A stretch of DNA of 64,000 nucleotides from Aspidapion aeneum (lineage: Eukaryota > Arthropoda > Insecta > Coleoptera > Brentidae), in NCBI GenBank assembly GCA_963576565.1, contig OY755038.1:137241624-137305623 (forward strand). The letters run 5' to 3'. The position numbers and the translations under genes are program-made. The notes under the pieces were generated by a model. That model had not been told where the DNA came from. It saw only the letters and a program-made list of their open reading frames with translations, and searched no databases. The first letter of the stretch is position 1, and the number at the start of each line of letters is the position of its first letter. Positions 33,240 through 43,834 of the stretch are shown here, piece after piece.

Positions 33240-33339
33240 GCGAAACAAAAAAGTTTTAAAATCATCTGAAACGCAAAGATATATAAAAATATTTGAAATC
33301 GGAGCAACTTTTTTTTTCTCGAAAAAATTAGGATCACTA

Positions 33340-33376
33340 TAGCTCACACTACTATAGTATAGTAGTAGTGTGAGCT
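33340..33376. repeat. Near-perfect palindrome (hairpin 2)
   Basis: The arms tagctcacactactata and tagtagtagtgtgagcta share the agctcacac tip with hairpin 1, 660 bp away. The two may be the ends of one nested foldback unit. Confidence 0.75.
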
Positions 33377-34364
33377 AAACTATTAATTTTTTGTTGAAAC
33401 TCAGTTTCTTAAAAAGGTAGTAAAAAAATGATATTAATAAAATTATAGATTTTACTGTTCAAATATAACTTAAAAGAGACATACTTCCTTTTTAGAACCT
33501 TGTTTCTTTTGATGTACAATAGTGAAAAAAAATATTTACATATGTTGTAACAGTTTTGTCGAGAATTGAGGTTAGAAAAAAAATAACATAAAAACAAAAT
33601 AATCTTAACCCAGGAAATGTTAGACTCAGTATACTTGAAGTGATCTTTAAAATACAACTATGGTTTCAATCATTTTCCACTGATAAAAACAAAAAAAACT
33701 TTATTTTCTGATCAGGTCCATCAAAACACCCTATATAAATATTCAAAGTTTCATCAAAATTTGTACATACTGTACAGTAATTCTGTAGAATTACCAAATA
33801 AAACTTTAGTCTATTCACACCAAATTATTTGTCTTTTCTGGACGCAAATCATAACCTAAGTTTATAAAAAAAACAAAAATGTGTATTTTGGTTATAAAAA
33901 AAAACTATATAAAAAAAACAAACCAGCTATCGGCAATAGCTATTTAAAATTTTAGCTGTATTAACCTGTCTAACTCTATTTCAACCAAAGGTGCTTATGA
34001 TACCTATAACCTCAAATTTAACCATATGGTCATGTCGTAGTGACTATTGTTAATTGGTACCAAGCTATCCAAAAAAGAAATGAGAGCGAGACGCAGGATT
34101 AATTACTAGCTTAAAATCATAATCTGGATTCTAGAAATCCCATCTAGGCACAACATTGTGAACCCATTATAAATAAACTATAACCAAAATACCATATAGC
34201 CAATATATAAATATTTTGTGGAACATAGTTCGAACCATAAAACAGAAAAAATATGAAACTAATCAAAATTTTTATAACAAAATTAAGTAGTCTAAATAGA
34301 GAGATAATGTCTGTTAAAGACATAAAGAAAAATTGTAACATTTCCTCGGCAAAGAAAAATTTTT

Positions 34365-34367
<3 letters not shown>

Positions 34368-34435
<68 letters not shown>
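34368..34435. repeat. TA microsatellite
   Basis: It is an uninterrupted AT dinucleotide run of about 65 bp. The plus ORF of alternating Tyr and Ile across it is an artefact. Confidence 0.95.
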
Positions 34436-34438
<3 letters not shown>

Positions 34439-35220
34439 GTTATAACATATTAACCTAATTAAAAATAAAAATCTGGTATATGCAATTGAATTTCATATTA
34501 CCATTAATTAAATTTAGAGCCAAGTTCTAATTTATCCTATAAAGAAAATTTCAAGCTATGCTTGATGAACAAAAAATTTTTTTAAGGTTATGTTATAACA
34601 TAATTAAAATACCTTGTTTCTCGACAAGGATCTTAAACAGAAAGGACAGATTTTTGTAAAATTCCTCTCAATCTCCCAAACTGCATAGCAATCACTGACC
34701 AATCAGATTCCATAAAACCCCAAAATTCTTCAGAAAATCAATAACACAAATCCGTATTCATTAGTAAGAACAAAACTGACAGAATAATTTTGAGTCACTT
34801 TATTTAAATTACAAAAAACTTATGTTTATTGTTTTATAGGTAAATAAATTAGTAAACAATCTCAGAGTCTTTGCAAAACAAAGCTTTTTAGGTTAAAATA
34901 CAACACAGCCTATTACGCAATGTGTGTCGTACTTAAGTTGAACAACCAGAAAATTCTTTCTATCCCTGTTTCACCCGAATGACAAAAAAAAAGACAGACA
35001 ACTCACTCGATCCTATTCTGAATGAACCTCTTCCCCAGCAGTTAGTTCTCTGCATAAAATCAATAATCTTGAGCTTAACCTGACTACAGAGAGGTAGCGT
35101 GCAAATCATTTACAAGATATTCTAATTAAACTCTTTCACGTAAGATGTCGCTAGAGGTTATTTTTTTAAAGCAAATATTAATTCAGTTAGTAAAAACGCG
35201 TTACGGAAAAAAATGTAATT

Positions 35221-35877
35221 TTATTCGTAACAAGTACGAGGTGGAATTTGTAAAATTGATTCAACTTTATCTGGGTCAGTCGCAATTCCAGCGGCGGTAA
35301 CCATGTGACCTAAATATTTAAGTGATCTGCGGCCAAACTGACATTTCTCAGGATTTAATCTGAGATTGGCAGTTCTCAAGCGATCAAATACTATCTGTAA
35401 ATTTTCTAGGTGCTCTTCAAACGTACTTCCTAGAATAATTATGTCATCGAGATAGGCAAAGGCAATCTCTTCTAGCTCCGGACCAATAATTGTATCCATT
35501 AATCGTTGGAATGTGGCTGGAGCGGAGTGTAGGCCAAACGGCATCACCCGGAACTGAAATAATCCTCGTCCTGGTACGGTAAAAGCCGTAATTGCTTTGC
35601 TACTATTTGCCAGCCGTATCTGCCAATATCCATGACGCAAATCTATCGATGAAATGTATCGAGCTTTACGGAGTTTGTCTAAAATTGCGTTAATTTGCGG
35701 AAGAGGATATGCGTCTTTTTGAGTTATGACATTGACTTTTTGAAAATCTATACAAAAACAAAAACTATTATCCTTCTTTTTCACCATTACTATGAGAGAG
35801 CTCCACGGACTTCTTGACGGTTCTATAACGCCTTCTTCCAACATCTTGTCAATTTCTTCGTCAACTATTGCTTGCAT
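35221..35877 (-). pseudogene. pol: Reverse transcriptase, N-terminal two thirds (Gypsy element 2)
   Basis: Ty3/Gypsy RT motifs are intact here: EGVIEPSRSPWSS, FCIDFQKVN, YISSIDLRHGYWQI, VMPFGLHSAPATFQ, and the catalytic FAYLDDIIIL. It continues to YLGHMVTAAGIATDPDKVE. The ORF ends in four codons contributed by the 2.96-kb insert (from 35233 down). Upstream of about 35880, towards protease, there are stop codons. Confidence 0.88.
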
Positions 35878-36009
35878 ACGAGGATTTAACGGGCGGTACC
35901 TTTGTTTAATGGGATCTGACTAAAGCAATTAAATTTCATGTTCAACCAACGGAGTGGTTCCTGTAATTCTATCAAACTTTGGAAGTTCTTGGTTCAGAAA
36001 TGTTGTCAG

Positions 36010-36380
36010 TCAAGTTTCCTCTTCAGGGCTCAAGGTATGAGGCAAACTATCTTCAACTAAATTAATTCTAGTAGTAATTAAAGGCAGTATTAATTCGAAT
36101 CCTAAATATAATTGATCGTTAATAAAATCAAGATGGATTTTATGCTTTCGGATAAAATTCATACCTAGTACGATATCTACGGATAAATCAGGCAAATATA
36201 GAAAAGACTCGGTAAAAGAGAGATCTCTGTCCGCGGTAACCTCGGTAGTATTCCCATTCGCCACGGTAACTTGTCTATTTACAGCGGTATGCTTACTTTT
36301 TCCTTGTTGACATACCTTGGCAACAATATTTCCACAGTAACTCTTTTCAGCACCAGTATCTACCAGAGCCTTTCAATTCA
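36010..36380 (-). pseudogene. pol: Aspartic protease remnant (Gypsy element 2)
   Basis: The active-site motif LVDTGAEKSYCG is readable at about 36350-36370. After a frameshift it continues in 36264-36010 (MANGNTTEVTADRDLSF ... LSVDIVLGMNFIRKHKIHLD). Both are typical retropepsin segments. It is broken before the RT. Confidence 0.78.
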
Positions 36381-36431
36381 ACTGATATGCGGGGTTTTGC
36401 TTCATTAACAGTATGAATGGTATTTTCTTGG

Positions 36432-36885
36432 TCACAGGCTTCTTCTCCTGGATGCTGATGGGGCCTCGATCCCGGAAAGCATCCATCTAGTTTCCCGAAT
36501 TTCGACATGGACAGTCTCTAGACATAATTCCATTTTGTCCACATCGAGAACAAAATACTTTTGCAGAGGAAGTACATTGGTTCGGAAATGACCAGAATTT
36601 CTACATCGCCAGCAAATCGGTTCATTATTTTGCTGCTGGTAATTTCTTGAGCTAGGGCGGTCATTCATACGAGCGTCTTGTGATGGTCGTTGCGTTACTG
36701 ATTGTCTGAGCGGTCTCTCAGCTTGTTGAGTCGATGATTGACCAGGTGGTCTAACTGGAAGATTGCCAGGATTTTGTCTATTAAATTGTCGGGCTGGTCT
36801 ATCTTGATCATACTCTATGTAATTACGGGGCCTAGAATAAAGCTCACTTACGCTTTGTGACGTTCTAACTTGGCTATCATAACTT
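36432..36885 (-). pseudogene. gag: Gag nucleocapsid remnant (Gypsy element 2)
   Basis: A long Arg/Gln/Ser-rich linker leads to CWRCRNSGHF. The frame then breaks inside the knuckle pair. The second knuckle (CSRCGQNGIMSRDC) is readable in the next frame near 36520. This pair resembles the knuckles of the downstream ORF3. Confidence 0.75.
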
Positions 36886-36888
36886 CTG

Positions 36889-38385
36889 TTAGTGACAGGC
36901 TGTCTTTCTTTGTAATTCCTCTTTCAAAGCTTCGATCTCTCTGACCACTCTGGTAAAAGATTCTATGTCATTATAGACGCTTCGACGGATTTGTTGTCTG
37001 AATTCTAGCAAAAGATTACGGTATAACCAAGCTAATTCCTGCTCTACGGTTAGGTTTTTATGTCTTCGCAGTAGAGTCTGCAAGTCGGTAACACATTAGG
37101 CAGCCTTTTCATTTATTCTTTGTTTTCTTGCTGCGATTTCTACTTCTAAATCGGTCTGGTAATCAATGGGAAAATATCGGGTCTTAAAAGCATCAGTAAA
37201 TGATTTCCAGTCTGTCCAATTGCGCTTATTATTTCTATACCATAACGCAGCAGATCCTTGAAGTAAATCTGGGATTTGGCTTACCAAATTATTGGGATCG
37301 AAGTTTTGTGAGTCACAAATCTCTTCGAGTCTTTCCAAGAATGCCACGGAGTCTCCTGTGCCATCAAATGACATTCTTCATTTGTGCACATCAATGAATG
37401 CCGTTGAAGAATTTAGTGGTGAGGGTGAAGAATTTCCTATGTTGACTAACATATTCGGTTGCTGGGTCGGGTACGGATTTATCACAGGTATTGCTGCGGT
37501 ACTGGGCCACATATAGGTACTCAGAATTTGGTAATCAGAGATCGGTACAGAAACTGGTACGGTAAATGAGCAATTACTGGGAGCAAAACATGATTTTGTG
37601 ACACCAAAATTATGAGGTAAACTTACATTGGGTATTAAACTGGTTGGTATTTGCCAAAAAGAGTTTGACCCAGATAATCCAGCTTGCTGGTTTGTGAAAG
37701 AAGTCATTTGACTGTCATTGACTGGAGCGGAAATTTGAGAAAGTGACGACGGTAAAGTTAAAACAGGGTGATATGGTAAAGTAGAAAACTGGCTTGTGGC
37801 AACGGTGGATGACGGTGTCTGTATTACGGGTAAATGGGTTGTCAATGAAAAAGGTTGACTATCAACGGCAGACATCGGAATTGTAGTCGGTGCAGAAGTT
37901 GTAACCTAAGGAACTGGAGAGAAGCTTATCGATGAAACTACTGTAACGGATGGGTGACTAGACACTACTAAATTTACAGAAGAAGTGGTATGACACTTGG
38001 CTGAAGAGGTCGGTGAAAGCTGACTGCCTGTTGTGAAAATCAACGGAGTCGTGGTGCTGGTCAAAACAGACATCGTAGTCGGATTGACTAAAAAGTTTTG
38101 GGTGGGCGGTATGTTTTCGGAACGAGGGCTTTTCGAGACATTTCGGTTTGCTTTGAGGTGATCCTTTAGACGATCTCGTTTTTCCTGCATGTCTCCTTCA
38201 GTCGATAAACCTAAATGACCCAAAACCTGGTCCATTTCTGGTTTTTTAAGGGATCGGACCCAAGCAGAATAGGGTCCTGTTTCCAGCGGTATCTGGAGGT
38301 ATGGTGGGACAAACGTGTTTCCTTCAAACAAAGATTTAATACCTTGTTCATTATCGGAACCTTCGGGACTACTCGGGTGTGACAT
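36889..38385 (-). pseudogene. gag: Gag matrix/capsid region with three in-frame stops (Gypsy element 2)
   Basis: One continuous frame starts at the ATG at 38385 (MSHPSSPEGSDN). It is interrupted by stops at 37906, 37375-37377 (a TGA) and 37093-37095 (a TAA), and lost after 36889. The N-terminus has a SAP-like helix pair (MDQVLGHLGLSTEGDMQEKRDRLKDHL, split here only by its length). A Ser/Thr/Pro-rich linker follows, then a capsid-type domain (SFDGTGDSVAFLERLEEI, LWYRNNKRNWTDW, FKTRYFPIDY). Confidence 0.83.
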
Positions 38386-38436
38386 GATAAAATTTAAAAA
38401 AAACTTCGGCTATCTAGAAAACCTGTTAAAAAGGAG

Positions 38437-38454
38437 GCCCCACGTTGGGCGCCA
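38437..38454 (-). other. Primer binding site, tRNA-Lys type (Gypsy element 2)
   Basis: The sense strand reads TGGCGCCCAACGTGGGGC, the known complement of the 3' end of tRNA-Lys(1,2). It lies four bases inside the LTR end and about 50 bp before the gag ATG. Confidence 0.93.
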
Positions 38455-38458
38455 GTTT

Positions 38459-39015
38459 CGTAACGTCCTTTCCTCGTTTTACAAAGAAAAGGATTTTGTT
38501 ACGTTTGGCGTGGACCTCTTACCAGGAATCTAGATAATTGGGCGCCACTCTAGGAAATCGAGGAGCCTAGAGTCTTCTATAGCCTTTAGACAGTCGAAAA
38601 AGGGGTGGGTTCGTAACAATAACAAGTCGTCGTAGATTTAAACCAATGTATTCTAGTCAAAAAGTCCAAAAGTTTAATTCCAAAACCAAATAACTTACGG
38701 AGGAGCGCAGGTGTGTTACTTAATAAGGAAGTTTAACAAACAGTTAAGCAAAGTAAAAGCGTGCAAAGCAAAGTAATAAAATCATGCCAAAAAAATGCGG
38801 TTGAAGCAAAACTTAATTAATCGTGCGATAAGCAAAAAGAAATATTTAAGCGGATTAATGCGGAAATAAACAAACGGTATCAGGCAAATTAATAGCGTGG
38901 ACAGCAGACTCTTATATTAAAAACGCATCGGAAAAACCTGTGTAATAGTTTATGTCAAAACAATGGACAACCTGTATAATCAGATTGTAGAGTGAAGGGC
39001 TAAACGGTTAACCTG
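38459..39015 (-). repeat. Gypsy element 2, distal part of 5' LTR
   Basis: It is the partner of 25256-25826, with scattered substitutions and small indels. Its inner end (cgtaacg) abuts the primer binding site. Confidence 0.88.
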
Positions 39016-39340
39016 TAAGTCTTTACTGTTGTAACGTAATACGGGTATTACACGGACAGTAAAGGTGTGGTCGTTACTGTTGTGGTGTAATAACGGGCGT
39101 TACATGGACTGTATAGTAGTGGCCGATACAGTTGCAGTGTCGGACAGTAAAGGTGTGGCCGTTACTATTGTAATGTAATAACGGGCATTACACGGACTGT
39201 ATAGGAGTGGCCGATACAGTTGTAGTGTCGGACAGTAAAGGTGTGGCCGTTACTGTTGTGGAGTAATAACCGGTGTTACGCGTACTGTATAGGAGTGGCC
39301 GATACAGTAGTAGTGTAATAAAACCCCCGGTATATCAACC
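39016..39340. repeat. Tandem repeats of about 100 bp with TTACTGTTGT/GATACAGTTG motifs
   Basis: Three to four degenerate units carry gtaaaggtgtggccgttact, gtaataacgggcgttac and ggagtggccgatacagtt. They may be LTR sequence of element 2 (missing from the left LTR by deletion) or 5' UTR monomers of the LINE that follows. The sequence does not decide between the two. Confidence 0.8.
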
Positions 39341-39510
39341 GTTGATATTACCTGAGTCAGCTGTCCTACCTAGTAGGTGGTAGACGCTTTTTACTAATTG
39401 GGCGTCGACCGGTGAGATACCACCATGCCAGAACTGAGTAGCGCTAAGTGGTATCACCACGTTCCGCTACTGCGCTGGCAGTCCGGTTCCAACAATGAGT
39501 AACAGATAGC

Positions 39511-40587
39511 ATGATGGCGCCTCCAGGATCAAAATATTCCGGAGGTAAAATACCCGACCACTCGGATCTCCGGGCGTCGGGTGATCCTGGGGGTCCTTCA
39601 TGCAAAGATATTAAAAGAAGACCAAAAACTCAACTCAGAATTGATTTTAGCAATATAATAGGATTAAGTACCAACATGAATTCAGTTCACCAACATCTTG
39701 AAGAACAAAGACCTGACATCCTTGTTCTCACTGAAACTAAAATCAGTTCTGCAACACCTATTGTGAACTATCTTTATCCCGGCTATGACCTACACCACCG
39801 ATTTCGACATAATTTTGGGATCTGTGTGTACATTAAAAATGACCTTTCATGTCATCGAGAGGAGAAGCTAGAACCAGCGAACCTCGATATCATATGGCTG
39901 AAATTCACCTCAAAGTCATCGACCATGTTCATTTGCTGCCTCTACCGACCGCCAAGTAACACCGAGTATCAAAACTTTTTTGCGATATTATCCGAAAACT
40001 CTAATAGTATACAGTCTAACTATCCACATTCGGAAATTGTTTTTTTAGGCGATTTCAACGTCCACAATATACCCTGGCTAAAACACCACAACAAAACAGA
40101 TAATGAAGGCAGGGAAGCAGAAGCTTTTGCCATAAGTTGTGGTCTAACGCAGCTTGTCGATGAACCTACCCGTATCTCAGAAAGGGGTGAATTTGCAGCG
40201 CTTTTAGACTTGTTCCTAACTACAAATCCTGACCTGTACACAATTCAAGTAGATCCCCCACTTGGTTCATCCGATCATAAACTTATAAGAACAAAGTGCG
40301 AAATGTTCATACCGCCAAGCCAACAATCACTTCCTCGTAAAATGTGGCACTATAAATCGGCAAAATGGAATGACCTTAAACAGTTTTACCTGGATTTTCC
40401 ATGGCAAGAGGTTAGCTTTAAAACAGCTGATCCTACTATTTGCTGTAATGAAATAACAAAAGTAATCTTATCTGGAATGGATGCATATATCCCACATACA
40501 ACAAAACGCAGAGGTAATGCAAAACCTTGGTTCAACAGCCAGTGTCAAACGGCTGTGCAGAAAAAACACAGAGCATATAACCTTTGA
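39511..40587 (+). CDS. LINE ORF2 N-terminal part: apurinic-type endonuclease
   Basis: This is an exonuclease-endonuclease-phosphatase family domain that nicks the target to prime reverse transcription. Visible motifs are PDILVLTETKIS (catalytic Glu), FICCLYRPPSN, EIVFLGDFNVHNIPW (GDFN), DEPTRI, LLDLFLT and LGSSDHKLI (SDH with catalytic His). The ORF starts at ATG 39511, preceded by other ATG-rich leader sequence. It ends in an in-frame TGA; the same frame continues to the RT at 40699. Confidence 0.88.
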   Translation: MMAPPGSKYSGGKIPDHSDLRASGDPGGPSCKDIKRRPKTQLRIDFSNIIGLSTNMNSVHQHLEEQRPDILVLTETKISSATPIVNYLYPGYDLHHRFRHNFGICVYIKNDLSCHREEKLEPANLDIIWLKFTSKSSTMFICCLYRPPSNTEYQNFFAILSENSNSIQSNYPHSEIVFLGDFNVHNIPWLKHHNKTDNEGREAEAFAISCGLTQLVDEPTRISERGEFAALLDLFLTTNPDLYTIQVDPPLGSSDHKLIRTKCEMFIPPSQQSLPRKMWHYKSAKWNDLKQFYLDFPWQEVSFKTADPTICCNEITKVILSGMDAYIPHTTKRRGNAKPWFNSQCQTAVQKKHRAYNL

Positions 40588-41892
40588 AAACGACAACAAA
40601 CCGCTCAAAACCACACAGAATTTATAGAAGCCAGAAATAGTTGCAAAATTACTATTGACGCCGCCAAAGAAACATACAATCAAAGAATAAAAAACAGGTT
40701 GCTGAATTGTCCAAGTAGTTCTAGGTCCCTTTGGTCTCTTGCAAAAGCCGTTGGATCAAACTTCACCAAGTCATCCATACCACCACTTACAGATAAAAAT
40801 ACTCACCTAGCCACAACATCAGAGGAAAAAGCCAATATGTTGGCCAAAATCTTTTCCTCCAACTCAAACCTAACAGTGCCAAATGGAAAAACTCCACCGT
40901 TCATTGAAAGGGTTTCCCACAGTATGCCAGAGGTACCCTTTTGTCATAGAGAAATACGAAAATCCCTTAAAAAGTTGGATACAAACAAAGCAATGGGTCC
41001 AGATGGCATTCCCGCGATAGTACTCAAAAATTGTGCTAGCGAACTCACCCCAACTTTCGCAAAATTATTCAATTTATCTTATAGGCAAGGAGTATATCCA
41101 TCATCATGGAAGTCTGCCGCAGTACAACCCATTCCAAAGAAAGGAAAAAAGACAGATCCGTTAAACTATAGACCAATTGTTCTACTTCCGGTGATATCAA
41201 AAGTAATGGAAAGAGTTGTGAACAATCACCTAACCAAGTACTTGGAAAAGTACAAAATTATCAACGACAAGCAATACGGATTTCGAAAATATAGGTCAAC
41301 TGGCGATTTACTTACATACGTCACTCACTTATGGCAAAAAGCGATTGAGTTGCGAGGTGTAACAAGAACAATTGCCTTAGATATATCTAAAGCATTCGAT
41401 AAAGTCTGGCATGAAAATCTGCTCAACAAGCTCAAAGCAACGGGATTGTCGTCGAGACTTTGCACTTGGTTTGCAAGTTACCTTAAGGATAGATCCATTT
41501 ATGTTGCACTGGATGGCCGGAACTCCAACACTTACCAAATAAATGATGGTGTGCCACAGGGAGCAATCCTTTCGCCAACACTTTTTCTGATTTACATAAA
41601 TGACCTCATAGATAAAACAGTAAATCCACTTTATTGCTTTGCAGATGATAGCAATGTAGTCTCCTCAGTCATACCACCCACATATCTCTCCGCACGTGAA
41701 TTCCATTACCTTAGACTAACTGAAATATCACAGATAAATAACGACTTGGAGATAATAGAGGACTGGGGCAACAAAAACCTTGTACAGTTCAACGCGCAGA
41801 AAACCCAAGCAGAACTGTTTTCAAAAAAGACCAGCACCGGTGAGCCAAACATCATGCTATCTGGAAGTGCTGTCGCATTGCAGAGCCAGTAG
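40588..41892 (+). CDS. LINE ORF2 middle part: reverse transcriptase
   Basis: In the same frame as the endonuclease after the TGA, it reads KRQQTAQNHTEFIEARNSC, then SRSLWSLAKAVG. RT motifs are NKAMGPDGIPAIVL, WKSAAVQPIPKKGKK, LNYRPIVLLPVISKVME, KQYGFRKYRSTGDLL, ALDISKAFDKVWH, NDGVPQGAILSPTLF and the catalytic YCFADDSN. The frame ends at 41892 in ALQSQ with a stop. A frameshift follows. Confidence 0.88.
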   Translation, partial: KRQQTAQNHTEFIEARNSCKITIDAAKETYNQRIKNRLLNCPSSSRSLWSLAKAVGSNFTKSSIPPLTDKNTHLATTSEEKANMLAKIFSSNSNLTVPNGKTPPFIERVSHSMPEVPFCHREIRKSLKKLDTNKAMGPDGIPAIVLKNCASELTPTFAKLFNLSYRQGVYPSSWKSAAVQPIPKKGKKTDPLNYRPIVLLPVISKVMERVVNNHLTKYLEKYKIINDKQYGFRKYRSTGDLLTYVTHLWQKAIELRGVTRTIALDISKAFDKVWHENLLNKLKATGLSSRLCTWFASYLKDRSIYVALDGRNSNTYQINDGVPQGAILSPTLFLIYINDLIDKTVNPLYCFADDSNVVSSVIPPTYLSAREFHYLRLTEISQINNDLEIIEDWGNKNLVQFNAQKTQAELFSKKTSTGEPNIMLSGSAVALQSQ

Positions 41893-42501
41893 AACATCTT
41901 AGGAGTCACTGCAGAGACCAACCATGTCTTGGCACAGTCACGTGGCAGATATAGCTAAAAGGGCGTCCCAAAAGCTTGTGGTGCTATTTCGTACAAGACA
42001 TCTGTATACACCAAGCCAACTGCTGACACTCTACAAAGCCCAGATTCAACCAACTATGGAGTACTGCTCACATATATGGAGTGCGGCACCCAAACATACC
42101 TTAATGCTTTTTCAAAAGCTTTTTCAAGTGTTCACACCGTGCAAAAACGAGCTATCAAGCTGATCAATGACCCCGCACTTACCCGTAGGTTGGATAGTCT
42201 CGAACATCGAACAACTGTGGGCGATCTATCTCTCTTCTACAGGTATTATCACGGAAAATGCTCTGAAGAGTTGGCACGTATGATCCCCCCGGGAGTAGCA
42301 CCTACTAGGCGAACACGTCAAACAGACGGTAACCATCAATTTATTGTCAAAATAGAGGCACCAAGAACCTCATTATATCAGAGAACAGCATCGCTGTGGA
42401 ATAAACTCCCTGCGACAGTTTTCCCTGCAGGTTACAACCTGAACCGTTTCAAAACCAACACACACCAACATTTCCGCGCACTTGCCGCTTCTCGAGCTTG
42501 A
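41893..42501 (+). pseudogene. LINE ORF2 C-terminal part
   Basis: Two overlapping frames carry the tail: SWHSHVADIAKRASQKLVVLFRTR and LLTLYKAQIQPTMEYCSHIW in one (from 41924), and VQKRAIKLINDPALTRRLDSLEHRTTVGDLSLFYRYYHGK to RTASLWNKLPATVFPAGYNLNRFKTN in the other (to 42501). The order and content fit the C-terminus of this LINE family. At least two indels separate it from RT. Confidence 0.82.
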
Positions 42502-42981
42502 TAGGGATCTCCTTGCGCATACCCGTAAAAAAAATACCTATAATAACACGGCTTACCACGGTATGCTTATACGGCGGTTCTTCGACGCTCACTGGCTGAC
42601 TGGCGGGCAGGTTATCGGGGCTGCGCTGCGTTGCACGGCGAAGTACTTGCGACGGTGGTTGCTGCTGAACTGCTGGGGTGGTACTCGAAGCAGGCTCGCT
42701 TCGATGTGTGCTGCTGGCCGGCTGGACTCGTTCTGCCTTTCTCCTGCTTTGTGCGCGCCTATTTATAGTCGTGATGACGTCAACGTCAACCACGAGAAGC
42801 GCTGTTTTACGCCGCGCATACTTGCTCACAGCGACGGCTGGTTTGGTTGTTTGGTATTTTACGCGGTCATACCGGTCTGGCAGGGGCGCGAGTATAATAA
42901 TATATTTTTACGCGGTAGTTTATTTATGAATTATACACACCTGGACTACTAAAACCTTAGTATTTAAGTGACTTGGTCACA
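42502..42981 (-). repeat. Gypsy element 2, U3 part of 5' LTR
   Basis: The segment 42699-42981 matches 29126-29404. Another 200 bp (42502-42698) are present only here. The outer end TGTGACC is followed by the target duplication attt (42982-42985). Minus- and plus-strand ORFs over it are shadows. Confidence 0.8.
42760..42767 (-). promoter_or_regulatory. TATA box in the LTR of Gypsy element 2
   Basis: The sense strand reads gactataaataggcgcgc, with the same motif in the 3' LTR at 29183-29190. Transcription would start about 30 bp downstream, near 42735. Confidence 0.6.
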
Positions 42982-42985
42982 ATTT

Positions 42986-43317
42986 TTGTTTATATTTTTT
43001 TTTCTGTACGAACCTGTTTTTATATATATTTTTAGTGTATATTTATAAAGGTATCAATTTTATTTATTTTTTTCTATAAACTAATATTACTATTTTTATA
43101 AAATTATCTAAGGTAAAATTTTCGATTACAATACATTGATTAATTTTATTATTTTTTATATTTTAAGACGTATGTTATTCTTATCGTGTTAAAAAATGGG
43201 CACGCATCTCTTACTTAAATTTCGAAAAGTCAAGAATTCTAAAACATAATATTTAGTTACTCTTTGTAAAAATTCAAAAAAGTACTCAAGAATGTATTTT
43301 TTAATAATTAGAAGCAT
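42986..43317. other. AT-rich spacer
   Basis: I see no gene, hairpin or repeat in this stretch between Gypsy element 2 and the LINE tail. Confidence 0.5.
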
Positions 43318-43397
43318 ACATTAAATTTTCATTTCATTTATTAAACATGTTATAAACTAATAATACCTGGTATAGCTAAAATAATGATAAAATATAG
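43318..43397 (-). mobile_element. LINE 3' tail, left of Gypsy element 3
   Basis: The sense strand reads GTTTAATAAATGAAATGAAA, a typical LINE 3' end with a polyadenylation signal. It continues the LINE fragment at 51772-52530, from which it was separated when element 3 inserted. The last four bases are the target duplication atag. Confidence 0.55.
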
Positions 43398-43814
43398 TGT
43401 TACGGGTTTACAACGACAAATTAAAACTCGCAATTGTTGAAAACGATACGTCAATTTATTTCGACAAATTATGTACAAGAACACGCACTTAAACTTACGA
43501 ATAACTTGCTAATAATTCACTACTATAATAGGTCTATTAACTTCGTGTTAATATCTCACGACCACTACAGTACGTTGTCTGTAACTGACTGACTGGTGCG
43601 CGACCCCGGCCCTATATATAGGATCGTCCATCTCTCTCGAACTTTCCGGCAGCCTTCGACGTCCGGAAAGTTCTCGTATTATTACGACCGCAAGTCACAG
43701 ATAACGCAACTAAAACCTAGACTAAGAATACAACCTTAAGATAAATCAACCTAATACTACACTAAACCTAAATAAATTCCAATTATAAAATTTAAATAAC
43801 TTAAATTTGTAACA
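43398..43814 (-). repeat. 3' LTR of Gypsy element 3
   Basis: It is 417 bp, TG...CA on both strands. It contains a TATA box (ctatatatag, 43612-43621) followed on the sense strand by a CAGTCAGTCAGT initiator-like run. The 5' LTR lacks about 33 bp present here. Confidence 0.93.
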
Positions 43815-43834
43815 CTATCCTCCTCTTCAAGTTT
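43815..43834 (-). other. Polypurine tract of Gypsy element 3
   Basis: The sense strand reads AAACTTGAAGAGGAGGATAG directly before the LTR start TGTTAC. It overlaps the end of pol. Confidence 0.85.

Larger units (their letters stand above)
32271..35233. mobile_element. 2.96-kb non-coding insert in RT of Gypsy element 2
   Basis: RT coding sequence breaks off at ...IPPRT and resumes at VRAVRRFLG. Removing 32271-35233 joins them, with gta repeated at both junctions (32268-32270 and 35234-35236), a likely 3-bp target duplication. The ends are loosely inverted (TATGTTATAATTAAAAT and CTTGTTACGAATAAAAT on opposite strands). Inside are hairpins, three 115-bp units, a CAGA run and a TA run but no coding ORF. 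It is probably a non-autonomous DNA transposon or a nest of small ones. Confidence 0.65.
39341..42501 (+). mobile_element. CR1/Jockey-group LINE in the 5' LTR of element 2
   Basis: A plus-strand non-LTR retrotransposon with endonuclease and RT splits the 5' LTR. LTR sequence lies on both sides (to 39015 and from about 42502). Its exact ends are unresolved, because no clear poly(A) or target duplication is visible. Confidence 0.75.
25256..42981 (-). mobile_element. Gypsy element 2, full composite with nested insertions
   Basis: The left end starts TGTAACG after attt. The right end (sense-strand LTR start TGTGACCAAG at 42981) is followed by attt, giving a 4-bp target duplication over 17.7 kb. 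Inside, on the minus strand, are an interrupted 5' LTR, a Lys-type primer binding site, decayed gag, protease, RT, RNase H and integrase, an extra zinc-knuckle ORF, a polypurine tract and an interrupted 3' LTR. A LINE sits in each LTR and a 2.96-kb insert sits in RT. Confidence 0.8.

Noticed and set aside
34253..34453. Plus-strand ORF ending in alternating Tyr-Ile
   Set aside because: It reads through the TA microsatellite.
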